Positions 1 through 9,600 of a stretch of DNA of 33,180 bases are shown piece by piece. The DNA comes from a virus, in IMG/VR virus record IMGVR_UViG_3300010296_000040, positions 1-33,180 of that record; one strand, written 5' to 3'. A model generated the notes under the pieces. It was given only the letters and a program-made list of their open reading frames with translations, searched no databases and was not told the origin of the DNA. The position numbers and the translations under genes were made by a program. Positions within the stretch are counted from its first letter, which is position 1. Every line of letters begins with the position of its first letter.

Positions 1-1
1 A

Positions 2-3000
2 GGATACAGAAAGGACTCCGATATTGTTGTTTTTGGTGAAGGTACTTTTGCTGATATTAGTCCAATTATTGATGAAAGTAATGGTAGTATCAGTGGTGTA
101 AGAATCACTGATGGCGGTACTGGTTACAAGGCTGCCACAACTACCATGGTTCTTCAGAACCGAGGTATTGATGCAAAATTTATTGCAAATGTTAATGACT
201 GGAAAATCAATCAAGAAGTTAAGAGTAGAAACTTAATTAATTCTCTTGATGCTGCGATTACTAAACCAAACAGCAATACTGAACTGGGACTCCAATTTGT
301 TTCAATTTATCCTGCCAATAGACTTAGATTCCAAGTTGGGGATAATATTGACTCTGGTAATTTGGAGTTGTCTTCAAATCCATCGCACTCTCCAATTTTG
401 GGTTATGCTTATGATGGCAATCCAATTTACGGTCCATATGGATTCTCTGGATCTACTGGAGGACCTGTAAGAAGACTCACAAGTGGATATATCCTTAACA
501 CGTCGCCTAAGGTGGGCCTAAGACCTCCTGGGTACACTCCAGGGTATTTTATCGATGACTATGATTATAACGGTTCTGGCGACCTTGACGAGTATGGTGG
601 CAGGTATTGTGTAACACCACAATATCCCGATGGAACCTATGCTTATTTTTATTCCATTGACGTTGATTCCAGTGGAGTTGCTGAACCAAAATATCCATAT
701 ACTATTGGAAAATTCTTCAAGGATGCTCCAGTAAAAGAGAACTTTGTTGGTGACTTTAATCAGGACATTGATATTAAGAGCCTTAATGTAACTAGAAATA
801 TCGGTCCATACTATACAAATTATGAAAATTCTGTTTATGATCTTATTGATAAAGTAGATTCTTCATTCAAACAAGAATTTAAGATCACCAAAACTCAAAC
901 TGCTGGAGTTACATCTACAACCATCTTCTCTCCTGGCGATGGATATCGAGTTGGAGATAGACTTCAACTCGATAATGCTGGTACAAATGGAACGGGTACA
1001 AACATTATCGTATCCAAAGTTCTAGGTAAAGATATTACCTCTGTCGCTGTTGGAGTTGAAACCTTTATCGATGTTGACCTTAGAGTAATTAATAACTTCG
1101 TATATGGAAAAACTCAAGATCCACATGGACTAATTGATGGAGAAACCATCATTATCAGTGGTATTTCTACTGCTGTCCTTTCTGATTATGAAGGATCATT
1201 CCGCGTTTCCGTTGCAAATAGAAGTGTTGGACTTACCTCATATCTGAATACCTCTGCTAATACTGGCCTCTCTACTTTCATTTCCGTTACTGATATTGGT
1301 GGATTTGAAGTTAATGATATTATTGGCATTGGTACAGAAGTCCTGAGAGTTACTTCTATCGATCCAGAATACTCTAGACTGGGAGTTAATAGGCAAGTTG
1401 GACTTGCAGAAACTCATGATGTTGGTACTAACAATGTTAATCTTTTGCCCACCAGATTCTCATATGATTCTAGGGTACAATCGAGTTATCTTTCCTTCGA
1501 AAATAAGGTACTCTTCTTCAATCCAGAATATACGGTTGGTGTTGGAAGTACTGGGGTTGTCTTTGATTATACTCCTACTGGAATAAACACGGGTTCTTCT
1601 GAGACTAAGGTAACTAGATTCATTCCCGAAAGAGCAATTTACATTAAGAATCATCCATTTACAACTGGACAAAAGTTGGTTTACAACATGGGTGTTGGTG
1701 GAACCTCTATTACATGGGCAAAAACTGCTATCGGAGCGACAAGCGGTATCGGTACAGAAAATCTGGTTGACGGTGGCGAAGTCTATGCAGTAAACCTTGG
1801 CGTTGATTATCTCGGAATTTCTACTGTTGGATTCCCAACAGTCGGTGATGCTGTTTATTGGTACACAGTTGCTGTACCAGTTGGTGCTGCACATTCATTC
1901 ACTACTCAAAATCCAAGAACTACTTCCGTTCTTGAAAGATACAGAGGTCAGGTCTCTACAGGATCTTCTCATGGATTGCAAACGGGAAATAAAATTTCTT
2001 TATCTGCTGTTCCATTCGTTGAGGAAAATATAAAGATCATTTATGATCCTGTTATTAGAAAGATTACTACTGGAAAGGTTTCTTGGTCTTCCACATCTTT
2101 TGATCCTGTTGATTCTACCTTTGATTTCCCAGATCAAACATTCAAGAATGGCGACAAAGTAGTTTACTACACAAATGGTGCCACAATCAGTGAACTTTCT
2201 GATAATGAAATCTATTACATTCTCAGAGAGAGTGCAACTAGAATTAAACTGTGTAGATTTGCATCAGATGTCAAATCTGGTGTTGGTATTGCCATTACCA
2301 GTATGCCATTTGGAACATATGAACTGGCAAAAATAAATCCACCAATTACCGTAAACAAAGGCAACATTCTGAAAATTGATGTTTCAGATCCAGGTCTTGC
2401 CGATATGAGACTGGATATTTTTGAAGATCTTCAGTTTAGAAAGAAACTTGATGTTAATGGTAGTTCTGGTGCGTTTAATGTAATTAGAGATGGTATACCT
2501 GGTCTTGTTGGAGCAAATGTTCAAATTAGAACTCTTGCTGGATTCCCAAGAAAGTCTTTTTACTTCTTGACTCCTATTGTTCCTACAGACCAAAGAAAAA
2601 ATCAAATTAGTGTTGATAACACAGTTAGAGGATTTAACTCAATTACTGTAGAAAATAGTATTCTTGAAAGTGATCATACTATCATTGTAAACAATCAAAA
2701 TTCATTCTCGTTTAACTTAGATAAGAAACCAACATCGTCCGAATTATTCACTACGGTTTCTGGTCTCACGACTGTTTTCTACGAGACCGATTCTTTAGAT
2801 GCTATTGGTCCTATTGCTCAAACCAAGATTAACTTTGAGGGCAAAGGTTATGTGAAACTTCCAAAGGTTATTGGGTTTGATACCATTTCTGGTAAGGATG
2901 CGGTAGTTAAAATCAATTCTGATAAAATTGGCAAAATTGAAACCGCAGAAAGAGTTAAAGATGGATTTGATTATCCAACCGATCCAACTCTCTTACCATT

Positions 3001-5611
3001 CCTCAGTGTTCCCGTTGTATGTGACATTAGTGGAATTTCTAGGATCAATAGAATTCTGGTAACTGATGGCGGAATTAACTATCACCAGCCACCAACACTA
3101 AAAGTTCTGGGTAATAACAACATCAGTCTTTCTGCACATGTTCAGGGTGGATCGGTTGTTTCTGTTGATATTTTAAACAATGCATTTGAATTTGATTCGC
3201 CTCTTGCTATTGTTCCGACCAGGAACACTAATGGTTATGACATTGATGCCATCACTCATTCGAATAACTACGTTACTGTCGAACTTTTATTGGACGAACA
3301 GTTCAATAAATTAGTTAGAACTGGATATGGATCAACAGAAATCAAGTTCCCATTTGCAGTAGGCGATAAAGTTTATGTTGAGGGTTGTAGATTGACTTCT
3401 GCTTCTCTCCAAGCAGGAGAGTCTAATTTTAACTCCGAAAACTATGGATATAGAACCTTTGATGTTACTGCAGTTGATGAGCTAAATTATACCGTAACTT
3501 ATAGTATGGTTGGTATTGCAACTGGCATTCTTGGTTCTTATGAAGATGGATTAACTCTTGGATATATTTCGAATTATAATGATATGGCCAAGTTCCAGAT
3601 GGAACTTATTGATGATGCTAAGTTTATTTCTGGCGAAAAAGTAACCTCTTCCAAATTCGAGGCAACTGTGGTCGAAAATGGTTGGGATGTTAATCTCAGT
3701 CAATTGAGACTTACAAATAGTATTGGTGAATTGAGAGCCGGAGACACTCTTTATGGAGAGAGATCTAAACTCAGTGGTTATGTTGAATCTGTAAACAGAT
3801 TTAATATTAGAACATCTCTTGGACTTTCTAGAGAGAAAGTTGGTGAAGTAGATCAATCCGTAGGTATTCTTAATGATTATTTGCAGAGAATATCCGACAA
3901 CTTCTACTACCAAAAGTTCTCTTATTCTATTAAGAGTAATATTTCCTATGATACTTGGAGAGAGGCAGTAAGGTCTATCATCCATCCATCTGGATTTAGA
4001 GAGTTCTCTGATTTTGTTATTATCGGTGATCCCAAAAAAGATGCCATTGAAAGAAATTATGTGAATGCTGGTCTCGCTAAGTCCACCAACATGGCTGTAA
4101 AAGCAGTTGACCAAAAGATCGATCTTGTTATCAACATTGATAATGAAGCGTATCTTGGTAAGAGAACTAATTTTGCAATGGTCACTGAAGATGATGCATT
4201 GCCAGATGGATCTGTACAAAGAGTGTTCTTCCCAGAAGGAAGACCACTCAAGAGTTATATTCTTAATAAAACTAATAAAGTTTTGAAAATTGATGATATT
4301 AGTGAGGGGTTTGATGGTCAACTTGATAGATCTGGTAATTTGTTTGGCAAAACAAACTTCAAATTAAAAACTAATTCCGTACCATTATTCAAGAAATCCT
4401 TTAATTCTGCAAGTAGTGCAGTTGTGGATTTGAATAACAATTCACTCTCTATTCCAAATCACAATTTCCAAAGTGGACAGAGATTGATCATTGATAGGGG
4501 TGTTGGTAATCCTATTGGTGTTGCTACAACATCATATACCACTGCAACCAAAGACATTCTTATGCGTGTTTCTGGCGCTGGTGGAAGTGCAATGTTTGAA
4601 AATGGATATAACGTAGAAATTCCTGGACCAGTAACAGGTGTCTCTACTGTTGCCGATCCTATTGTTGGAGCAAAACAGTTTGGATTTGGAACTGGAATTC
4701 TTGGAATTTCTACAAGAGGATCTGGTGCAACATTTACTGTTTTGATTACCTATGATGGAACGGGACAACCAATTTCAACTAATGTTGTTCTTCGTGAAGG
4801 TGGTTCTGGTTACTATGTTGGTGATACAGTAAGTATTGCTGGTACTCACCTTGGTGGAGCTACTCCAACTAACGATTTGACTTTCCCAGTTACTGCAGTA
4901 ACGGGTACAAGAGTTGGCATTCAGACAGTTTACACAAATCTTACAGGCACCAATGATGGCGCAGGATCTGGCGCAATCTTCAGTGTAGAAAGAGACGAAA
5001 ACCTTGATATTAGTCAAGTTCTTGTTCTTTCTGGTGGATCTGGTTATGCATCTACAAATACAATTTCTATCGCAGGTACTGCCATTGGTGGAATTTCTCC
5101 AGATGATGATTTATTCCTCACTCCAACCGAATTGGGATCTAATGTATTGCCCGATATAGTATATGTTCAGAAGATTGATGACGTTAAGTTTAGATTCTCT
5201 GGACTTTCCACTTCTATTATTTTCGATCTCACTTCTTTCGGAACGGGAATTCATACACTTAGATATGAAAATCCAAATGAAAATGCCTTGATTCTGATTG
5301 ATGGAATTGTACAAAGTCCACTTCGAAATAAGAAACTCGAAGTTCAGACGGGAGAGGGTATCAGTGCATCTTCTCAGGCAGTTGCAATTTCTGCAGGTAT
5401 TGGTTCCCTGCAAATCGGTGATGTCTTGAAGTTAGATGAAGAATTAGTAAGAATTAACTTCATTGGGGATGGTACTTTTGTTTCTCAGAGAACTGCCACC
5501 GTGAATAGTGAAGTTGATGAGAATTTCTATTATGACAGAAACAGAGTTAACTCCTCTGTAACTAGAGTTGATAGCAATTTGGTGACCATGGATGATCACC
5601 CTCCATATTAA
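2..5611 (+). CDS. Giant baseplate-region virion protein with YHYH-type domain (5' end off window)
   Basis: The frame is open from base 2, so the gene starts upstream; the ATG at 146 is internal. 1869 residues are visible. Residues about 125-235 (numbered from base 2) match the YHYH-type domain of cyanophage structural proteins: HSPILGYAYDGNPIYGPYG at 129, then LDEYGGRYCVTPQYPDGTYA and a closing YPYTIG. The rest is Gly/Ser/Thr/Asn-rich beta sequence with recurring modules: GG-x-GY strands (for example GGSGYYVGDTVSIAGT and GGSGYASTNTISIAGT near the C-terminus) and HGL-x-x-G segments (nt 1124, 1972, about 4458). The C-terminus has a VGDVLKLDEELVRIN-like stretch (here IGDVLKLDEELVRIN). It lies upstream of the gp9/gp10-like gene and gp8, the position of the large wedge protein gp7 in T4, but I see no clear gp7 signature. 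A virion structural role is likely; the exact wedge identity is inference. Codons mostly end in T or A. Confidence 0.8.
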   Translation, partial: GYRKDSDIVVFGEGTFADISPIIDESNGSISGVRITDGGTGYKAATTTMVLQNRGIDAKFIANVNDWKINQEVKSRNLINSLDAAITKPNSNTELGLQFVSIYPANRLRFQVGDNIDSGNLELSSNPSHSPILGYAYDGNPIYGPYGFSGSTGGPVRRLTSGYILNTSPKVGLRPPGYTPGYFIDDYDYNGSGDLDEYGGRYCVTPQYPDGTYAYFYSIDVDSSGVAEPKYPYTIGKFFKDAPVKENFVGDFNQDIDIKSLNVTRNIGPYYTNYENSVYDLIDKVDSSFKQEFKITKTQTAGVTSTTIFSPGDGYRVGDRLQLDNAGTNGTGTNIIVSKVLGKDITSVAVGVETFIDVDLRVINNFVYGKTQDPHGLIDGETIIISGISTAVLSDYEGSFRVSVANRSVGLTSYLNTSANTGLSTFISVTDIGGFEVNDIIGIGTEVLRVTSIDPEYSRLGVNRQVGLAETHDVGTNNVNLLPTRFSYDSRVQSSYLSFENKVLFFNPEYTVGVGSTGVVFDYTPTGINTGSSETKVTRFIPERAIYIKNHPFTTGQKLVYNMGVGGTSITWAKTAIGATSGIGTENLVDGGEVYAVNLGVDYLGISTVGFPTVGDAVYWYTVAVPVGAAHSFTTQNPRTTSVLERYRGQVSTGSSHGLQTGNKISLSAVPFVEENIKIIYDPVIRKITTGKVSWSSTSFDPVDSTFDFPDQTFKNGDKVVYYTNGATISELSDNEIYYILRESATRIKLCRFASDVKSGVGIAITSMPFGTYELAKINPPITVNKGNILKIDVSDPGLADMRLDIFEDLQFRKKLDVNGSSGAFNVIRDGIPGLVGANVQIRTLAGFPRKSFYFLTPIVPTDQRKNQISVDNTVRGFNSITVENSILESDHTIIVNNQNSFSFNLDKKPTSSELFTTVSGLTTVFYETDSLDAIGPIAQTKINFEGKGYVKLPKVIGFDTISGKDAVVKINSDKIGKIETAERVKDGFDYPTDPTLLPFLSVPVVCDISGISRINRILVTDGGINYHQPPTLKVLGNNNISLSAHVQGGSVVSVDILNNAFEFDSPLAIVPTRNTNGYDIDAITHSNNYVTVELLLDEQFNKLVRTGYGSTEIKFPFAVGDKVYVEGCRLTSASLQAGESNFNSENYGYRTFDVTAVDELNYTVTYSMVGIATGILGSYEDGLTLGYISNYNDMAKFQMELIDDAKFISGEKVTSSKFEATVVENGWDVNLSQLRLTNSIGELRAGDTLYGERSKLSGYVESVNRFNIRTSLGLSREKVGEVDQSVGILNDYLQRISDNFYYQKFSYSIKSNISYDTWREAVRSIIHPSGFREFSDFVIIGDPKKDAIERNYVNAGLAKSTNMAVKAVDQKIDLVINIDNEAYLGKRTNFAMVTEDDALPDGSVQRVFFPEGRPLKSYILNKTNKVLKIDDISEGFDGQLDRSGNLFGKTNFKLKTNSVPLFKKSFNSASSAVVDLNNNSLSIPNHNFQSGQRLIIDRGVGNPIGVATTSYTTATKDILMRVSGAGGSAMFENGYNVEIPGPVTGVSTVADPIVGAKQFGFGTGILGISTRGSGATFTVLITYDGTGQPISTNVVLREGGSGYYVGDTVSIAGTHLGGATPTNDLTFPVTAVTGTRVGIQTVYTNLTGTNDGAGSGAIFSVERDENLDISQVLVLSGGSGYASTNTISIAGTAIGGISPDDDLFLTPTELGSNVLPDIVYVQKIDDVKFRFSGLSTSIIFDLTSFGTGIHTLRYENPNENALILIDGIVQSPLRNKKLEVQTGEGISASSQAVAISAGIGSLQIGDVLKLDEELVRINFIGDGTFVSQRTATVNSEVDENFYYDRNRVNSSVTRVDSNLVTMDDHPPY

Positions 5612-5612
5612 C

Positions 5613-5620
5613 TATAAATA
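5613..5620 (+). promoter_or_regulatory. T4-type late promoter TATAAATA
   Basis: Exact TATAAATA begins two bases after the stop codon at 5611 and 29 bases before the ATG at 5642. This is the consensus -10 box of T4 late promoters, which are read by the phage late sigma factor gp55 and need no -35 element. It probably drives the 5642 and 6672 genes. Confidence 0.85.
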
Positions 5621-5641
5621 ACTGAAAAGTTCACTTGAATA

Positions 5642-6661
5642 ATGGCTAAACAGGGTATTAACACAGGATCAGCCCCAAATGATGGCACAGGAGATACTTT
5701 ACTTAATGCAACTCTAAAGATTAATGCGAACTTTGACGATATCTATTCTAACTTTGGTGATGGCACAAATTTAGTAAGTTTTGTCTCCTTTGCTACTACC
5801 GCTGGATACTCTACCAATGCTGGTATTGCATCTACTTCGGTATACTCGGGAACTGCTGCGGGTGTCGCTAGCGATATTAACATTAATACCACTGGTGTGA
5901 TCACTGCACAGTATGCTAACTTTACTGAAGGGATGAAGATTCAGGAGTTTGGTACTCCTGTAGAGACTACTTTTGCAGTTGGTTTTGCAAGAACAATTTT
6001 CAGAATTCAAAATGGTTTTGTTGGTATCGGCACCTCTCTGCCTACCTCTCAACTCCAAGTAACTTCATATTCTCTTGAGAGACCTACAATTCATGCTGTT
6101 CCAAAATCGAGTGGACATGGTTTCCAAGTATCCGATGAAGAGGGAACCGATTCAAGTGCGGTTGTCATAACTTCTGCGGGAAAGGTAGGTATTGCCTCTA
6201 CCGCACCAACATCAAAACTCATTGTTAATGGTGATACTGAACTAATTGGTGTTACAACTCACACAGGAACCAGTCACCTTAATGGATCAATTACTGAAAA
6301 AGTTGTTGGTAATTTCAATACTCCATTGACAGCAATTGGTGGAACATTAACTGTTGATGTTTCCCAGGGAACGGTAATGTTGGGTGGACTTACAACATCC
6401 GTGTCTACATGGTCATTTACTAACGTAACAACACTCAATAGTAAAGCGACAACGGTCACTATTATTAATGATGCTGGACAATCATCCACATATGGCGATG
6501 CATGTAAGGTAAATGGCAATGATATTGCTGGTGGCATTAGATGGGTTGGTGGAAACGCTCCTCCAGCAACTAATGCCGAGGATATTTTGACATTTAGTAT
6601 TGTTAGAGATGGAACTGGTTTAACAAGAGTCTATTGCAGTAGTTCTCTGAATATTCAATAA
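5642..6661 (+). CDS. gp9/gp10-like baseplate wedge-associated protein
   Basis: 339 aa. Residues 5-40 carry the signature shared by the N-termini of T4 gp9 and gp10: INTGSAPNDGTGDTLLNAT, then KINANFDDIYSNFGDG. In T4 this region anchors the protein to the baseplate wedge. The middle has two VGIGT/VGIAST...P-x-x-x-L-x-V segments (GFVGIGTSLPTSQLQV and GKVGIASTAPTSKLIV), a repeat typical of phage tail-fibre proteins. The C-terminal part (FTNVTTLNSKATTVTII ... IRWVGGNAPPATNAEDILTF) is a compact beta domain common at the ends of cyanophage tail proteins. Its length is closer to gp9 (288 aa, the socket for long tail fibres) than to gp10 (602 aa), but the two cannot be separated by eye. A late promoter lies directly upstream and the next gene follows after 10 bases. 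The RBS is weak. Confidence 0.75.
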   Translation: MAKQGINTGSAPNDGTGDTLLNATLKINANFDDIYSNFGDGTNLVSFVSFATTAGYSTNAGIASTSVYSGTAAGVASDININTTGVITAQYANFTEGMKIQEFGTPVETTFAVGFARTIFRIQNGFVGIGTSLPTSQLQVTSYSLERPTIHAVPKSSGHGFQVSDEEGTDSSAVVITSAGKVGIASTAPTSKLIVNGDTELIGVTTHTGTSHLNGSITEKVVGNFNTPLTAIGGTLTVDVSQGTVMLGGLTTSVSTWSFTNVTTLNSKATTVTIINDAGQSSTYGDACKVNGNDIAGGIRWVGGNAPPATNAEDILTFSIVRDGTGLTRVYCSSSLNIQ

Positions 6662-6668
6662 GGGGGAA
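6661..6668 (+). promoter_or_regulatory. Ribosome binding site for the 1752-aa gene
   Basis: AGGGGGAA sits 3 bases before the ATG at 6672 and overlaps the last base of the preceding stop codon. There is no TATAAATA here, so this gene is most likely co-transcribed with the 5642 gene. The purine run supports the ATG at 6672. Confidence 0.6.
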
Positions 6669-6671
6669 TAA

Positions 6672-9600
6672 ATGGCAACCAGATTTACTCCTGGAAGCGG
6701 TGCGATTCTTAAACCGTTTTTCAACTCCTCTTATGGAATCGAAAAAATTGAAGTAGTCGAAGGTGGATCTGGGTATGCAAGTACAGATCCACCAAAAATT
6801 ACTGTAGATGGTACACAGACTCCTACAGCTGAGGGTGTTTTCTACCCAGTAATCAGTGGTGTCGGCAGCATCAGTGAAATTGTTATTTTTTCTTCTGGTG
6901 CGGGATATTTTCCAGTTTTCTCAACTACAACCTCTGGTCAGGCTTTTATTGATAGGGGTGTTTTTGGTACGGTAGCAGCCGCACATACTGTAGGAACATC
7001 ATCCGTTTTTAGTGGTGATTTCAATATTGTTGATGACGAAATTTTCTTCTCTGCCCCTCCATATGGAAAGCAGGGCCCTGCTGGATTGGAAACAGGATCA
7101 ACATTTTCTGGAAGAATGTTCTCTAGAAAACTCGATCCATATCAAACAAAAGATTATAATGTCATTTTTGACGATATATCTTTAGATTTTACTGGTGTTG
7201 CTGGAACTCAATTTGCACTGACATCAAATTTAAATGACATCACTTCTGCATATAACAATGTGAATGCAGGATCCGATATTGGAAATAACCCCTTTGTTTT
7301 GATTAATAATGTAATTCAAACTCCTGGATTGGATTTTGAAGTTGCGGACTCGACTTCTAATGATATTAATTTTTTAAGCGGAGTTCCTCGTGCTGGTAGA
7401 ATCATTAGAGTTGGATTGACAACTGGTTCTGGTTACTACTACCCACTGGCAGCGTCTGGCAAGGTCGGCATTGGGTCTACGGGAACGGTCAGTGTCATTC
7501 AACTTACTGGCGGCGGGCAGGGGTATAGAAACGTTCCTGATGTTCGTATACGGTCTGCAGAGGGATCTGGAGCCATTGCAACCGCATATCTCGGTGTAAA
7601 TACGACAACAACATATAGTATTTCCACTGCAACATATAATGAAGTAGTTGGAATCATGACCTTTACTACTTCATCATCTCATGATTATCAAGTTGGAGAT
7701 CGAATTAGACTGGTTGGTGCAGGCATAACTGTTGTACAGAATCTTCCTGCCAGAAATATAACAACTTTTGCTTATACTTATACCACTGGTATTGCGACCA
7801 TCACAGTTGACTCTGGTCACTATATTGGGACTGGATCGAATCAATCTAGGCATCTTCTTGTAGAAGGAGTTTTAGTAACTGATCCTGATTTAAATACAGT
7901 TACATTTAGAGAAGATGGATATCCTATTGTTTCTATTGCAAGTACACAAGTAGTAGAAATTCAGGCAGGAATTGGAACAACATCTTACACATATGATAGT
8001 GGCGGAACTGTAAAAACTGGTATTGATACTAATATTCTTGAGGGAAGAAATCTTGTAGGTTTCGATTTAATCGGCGCCACTGCAGATACCTTCACGGCTT
8101 TTGTTGGTATTACTACTCATGCTCATAATTATGTTTCTGGTGGTACTGCAACTAAGGCACATGCTGGTATTATTACTGGACTCGGTATTGTAGATCCTGG
8201 TGCAAATTATTTCATTCCCAAAACTATTTCTTTTGTAGATTATGAACCTTCTAATGGTGTTACTACAATTACCGCAGTTGGCGATGCAATTGGAATTGTT
8301 ACTACAATTGCAAACGTCTATTACACAGATGCTACTGGTATTGCCACAATCCAAGGCACAAATCTTCATGGACTCTCTGTTGGCGATGTTGTCAAACTTA
8401 CTGGAATTGGATTTAGTACTCCTATTGGGGATCTTGAATATCCACTGAGACAACCCTACTATGAGGTAAAGTCCACTCCGAGTACAATTGATTTTACTGT
8501 AAATCTCGGCATTTCTACTCTGGGTGTCCACACACATCAACAATCAACAGGAACGTTCCAAACTTATGCTCCTCATGGAGTAAAGACGGATGACTTTGTG
8601 GTTGCTGCTGGTGTTGCAATGACCACTAATTACTGGCCAGAGTTGAATATCTATGATGCAGTTTATGATGGTGCATCTGGAATTATTACAGTAACTACAA
8701 CGACACCACACTATCTCTCTGAGAGGGATTTTGTAATCATGTCTGGAATTGCCATGACATGCAATTATGATGGCGGAGTTGGCATTCTTACTTTCCCCAG
8801 AGTTACCGATCCATACTATAACGGATCTCAGGTAGACACAGTGGGTACTTCAACCATCTTCTCTTCGTTTGTTGGAACATCCACGATTACTCAGTACAGT
8901 TACGATGGAAGTGGAACTGTACAACATGTCTATAGATATCCACTTCCATATCTTGATGCTTATGGTTTGGTATCCGATCAGTTTGGTGACGGACAATATG
9001 TCCTAGAGAAACTTGATAATGCCAATTTCCGTGTTCAGTCTGGATTAGTTACTTCTAGATGGATGTATTCCAGAGGTGGTACTGTAGAAAAACCAGTTTA
9101 TCTTGAAATTTCGGAACCAATCGGTTATTTCAATCTTCCACTAATTTATAATGAAGATTCTGTTGGATACACCACAAGTGGCATCGGCACAAATGCAACT
9201 GCAGATGTTGCCGTCAATGTTGATGGTGAGATTGGTGTATTTGATGTTAAAGAAGAGGGTGTGGGATTTAAAGTCAATGATGCGTTGACTATTGCTGGAC
9301 TTTCTACGGACCCAAGAGTGGGAGTTCTTACGGAGTTCCAATTAAATGTTATTGAGATTGGAAATGATAAATTCTTTGGATTTTATCCTGGTCAATTCGT
9401 TCTCTTTGATGATATTTCGGAATTCTTTAATGGACTGCGAAAGAAATTTACACTCTCCGTTACCACTGCTGGTGTAACCGAAATTCTCAGTCTCAAGACT
9501 GTAGAAGGTAGTGATATGGATGTCACAAATAACATTTTCATCTATATCAATGACATTCTCCAGACCCCAGGAGAAGCATATAGCTGGAAGGGCAGTAGAG

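Noticed and set aside
146-148. ATG at 146 as the start of the first gene
   Set aside because: The same frame is open upstream to base 2 and already encodes a GG-x-GY repeat (DGGTGYKAATTTMV), so the gene begins before the window.
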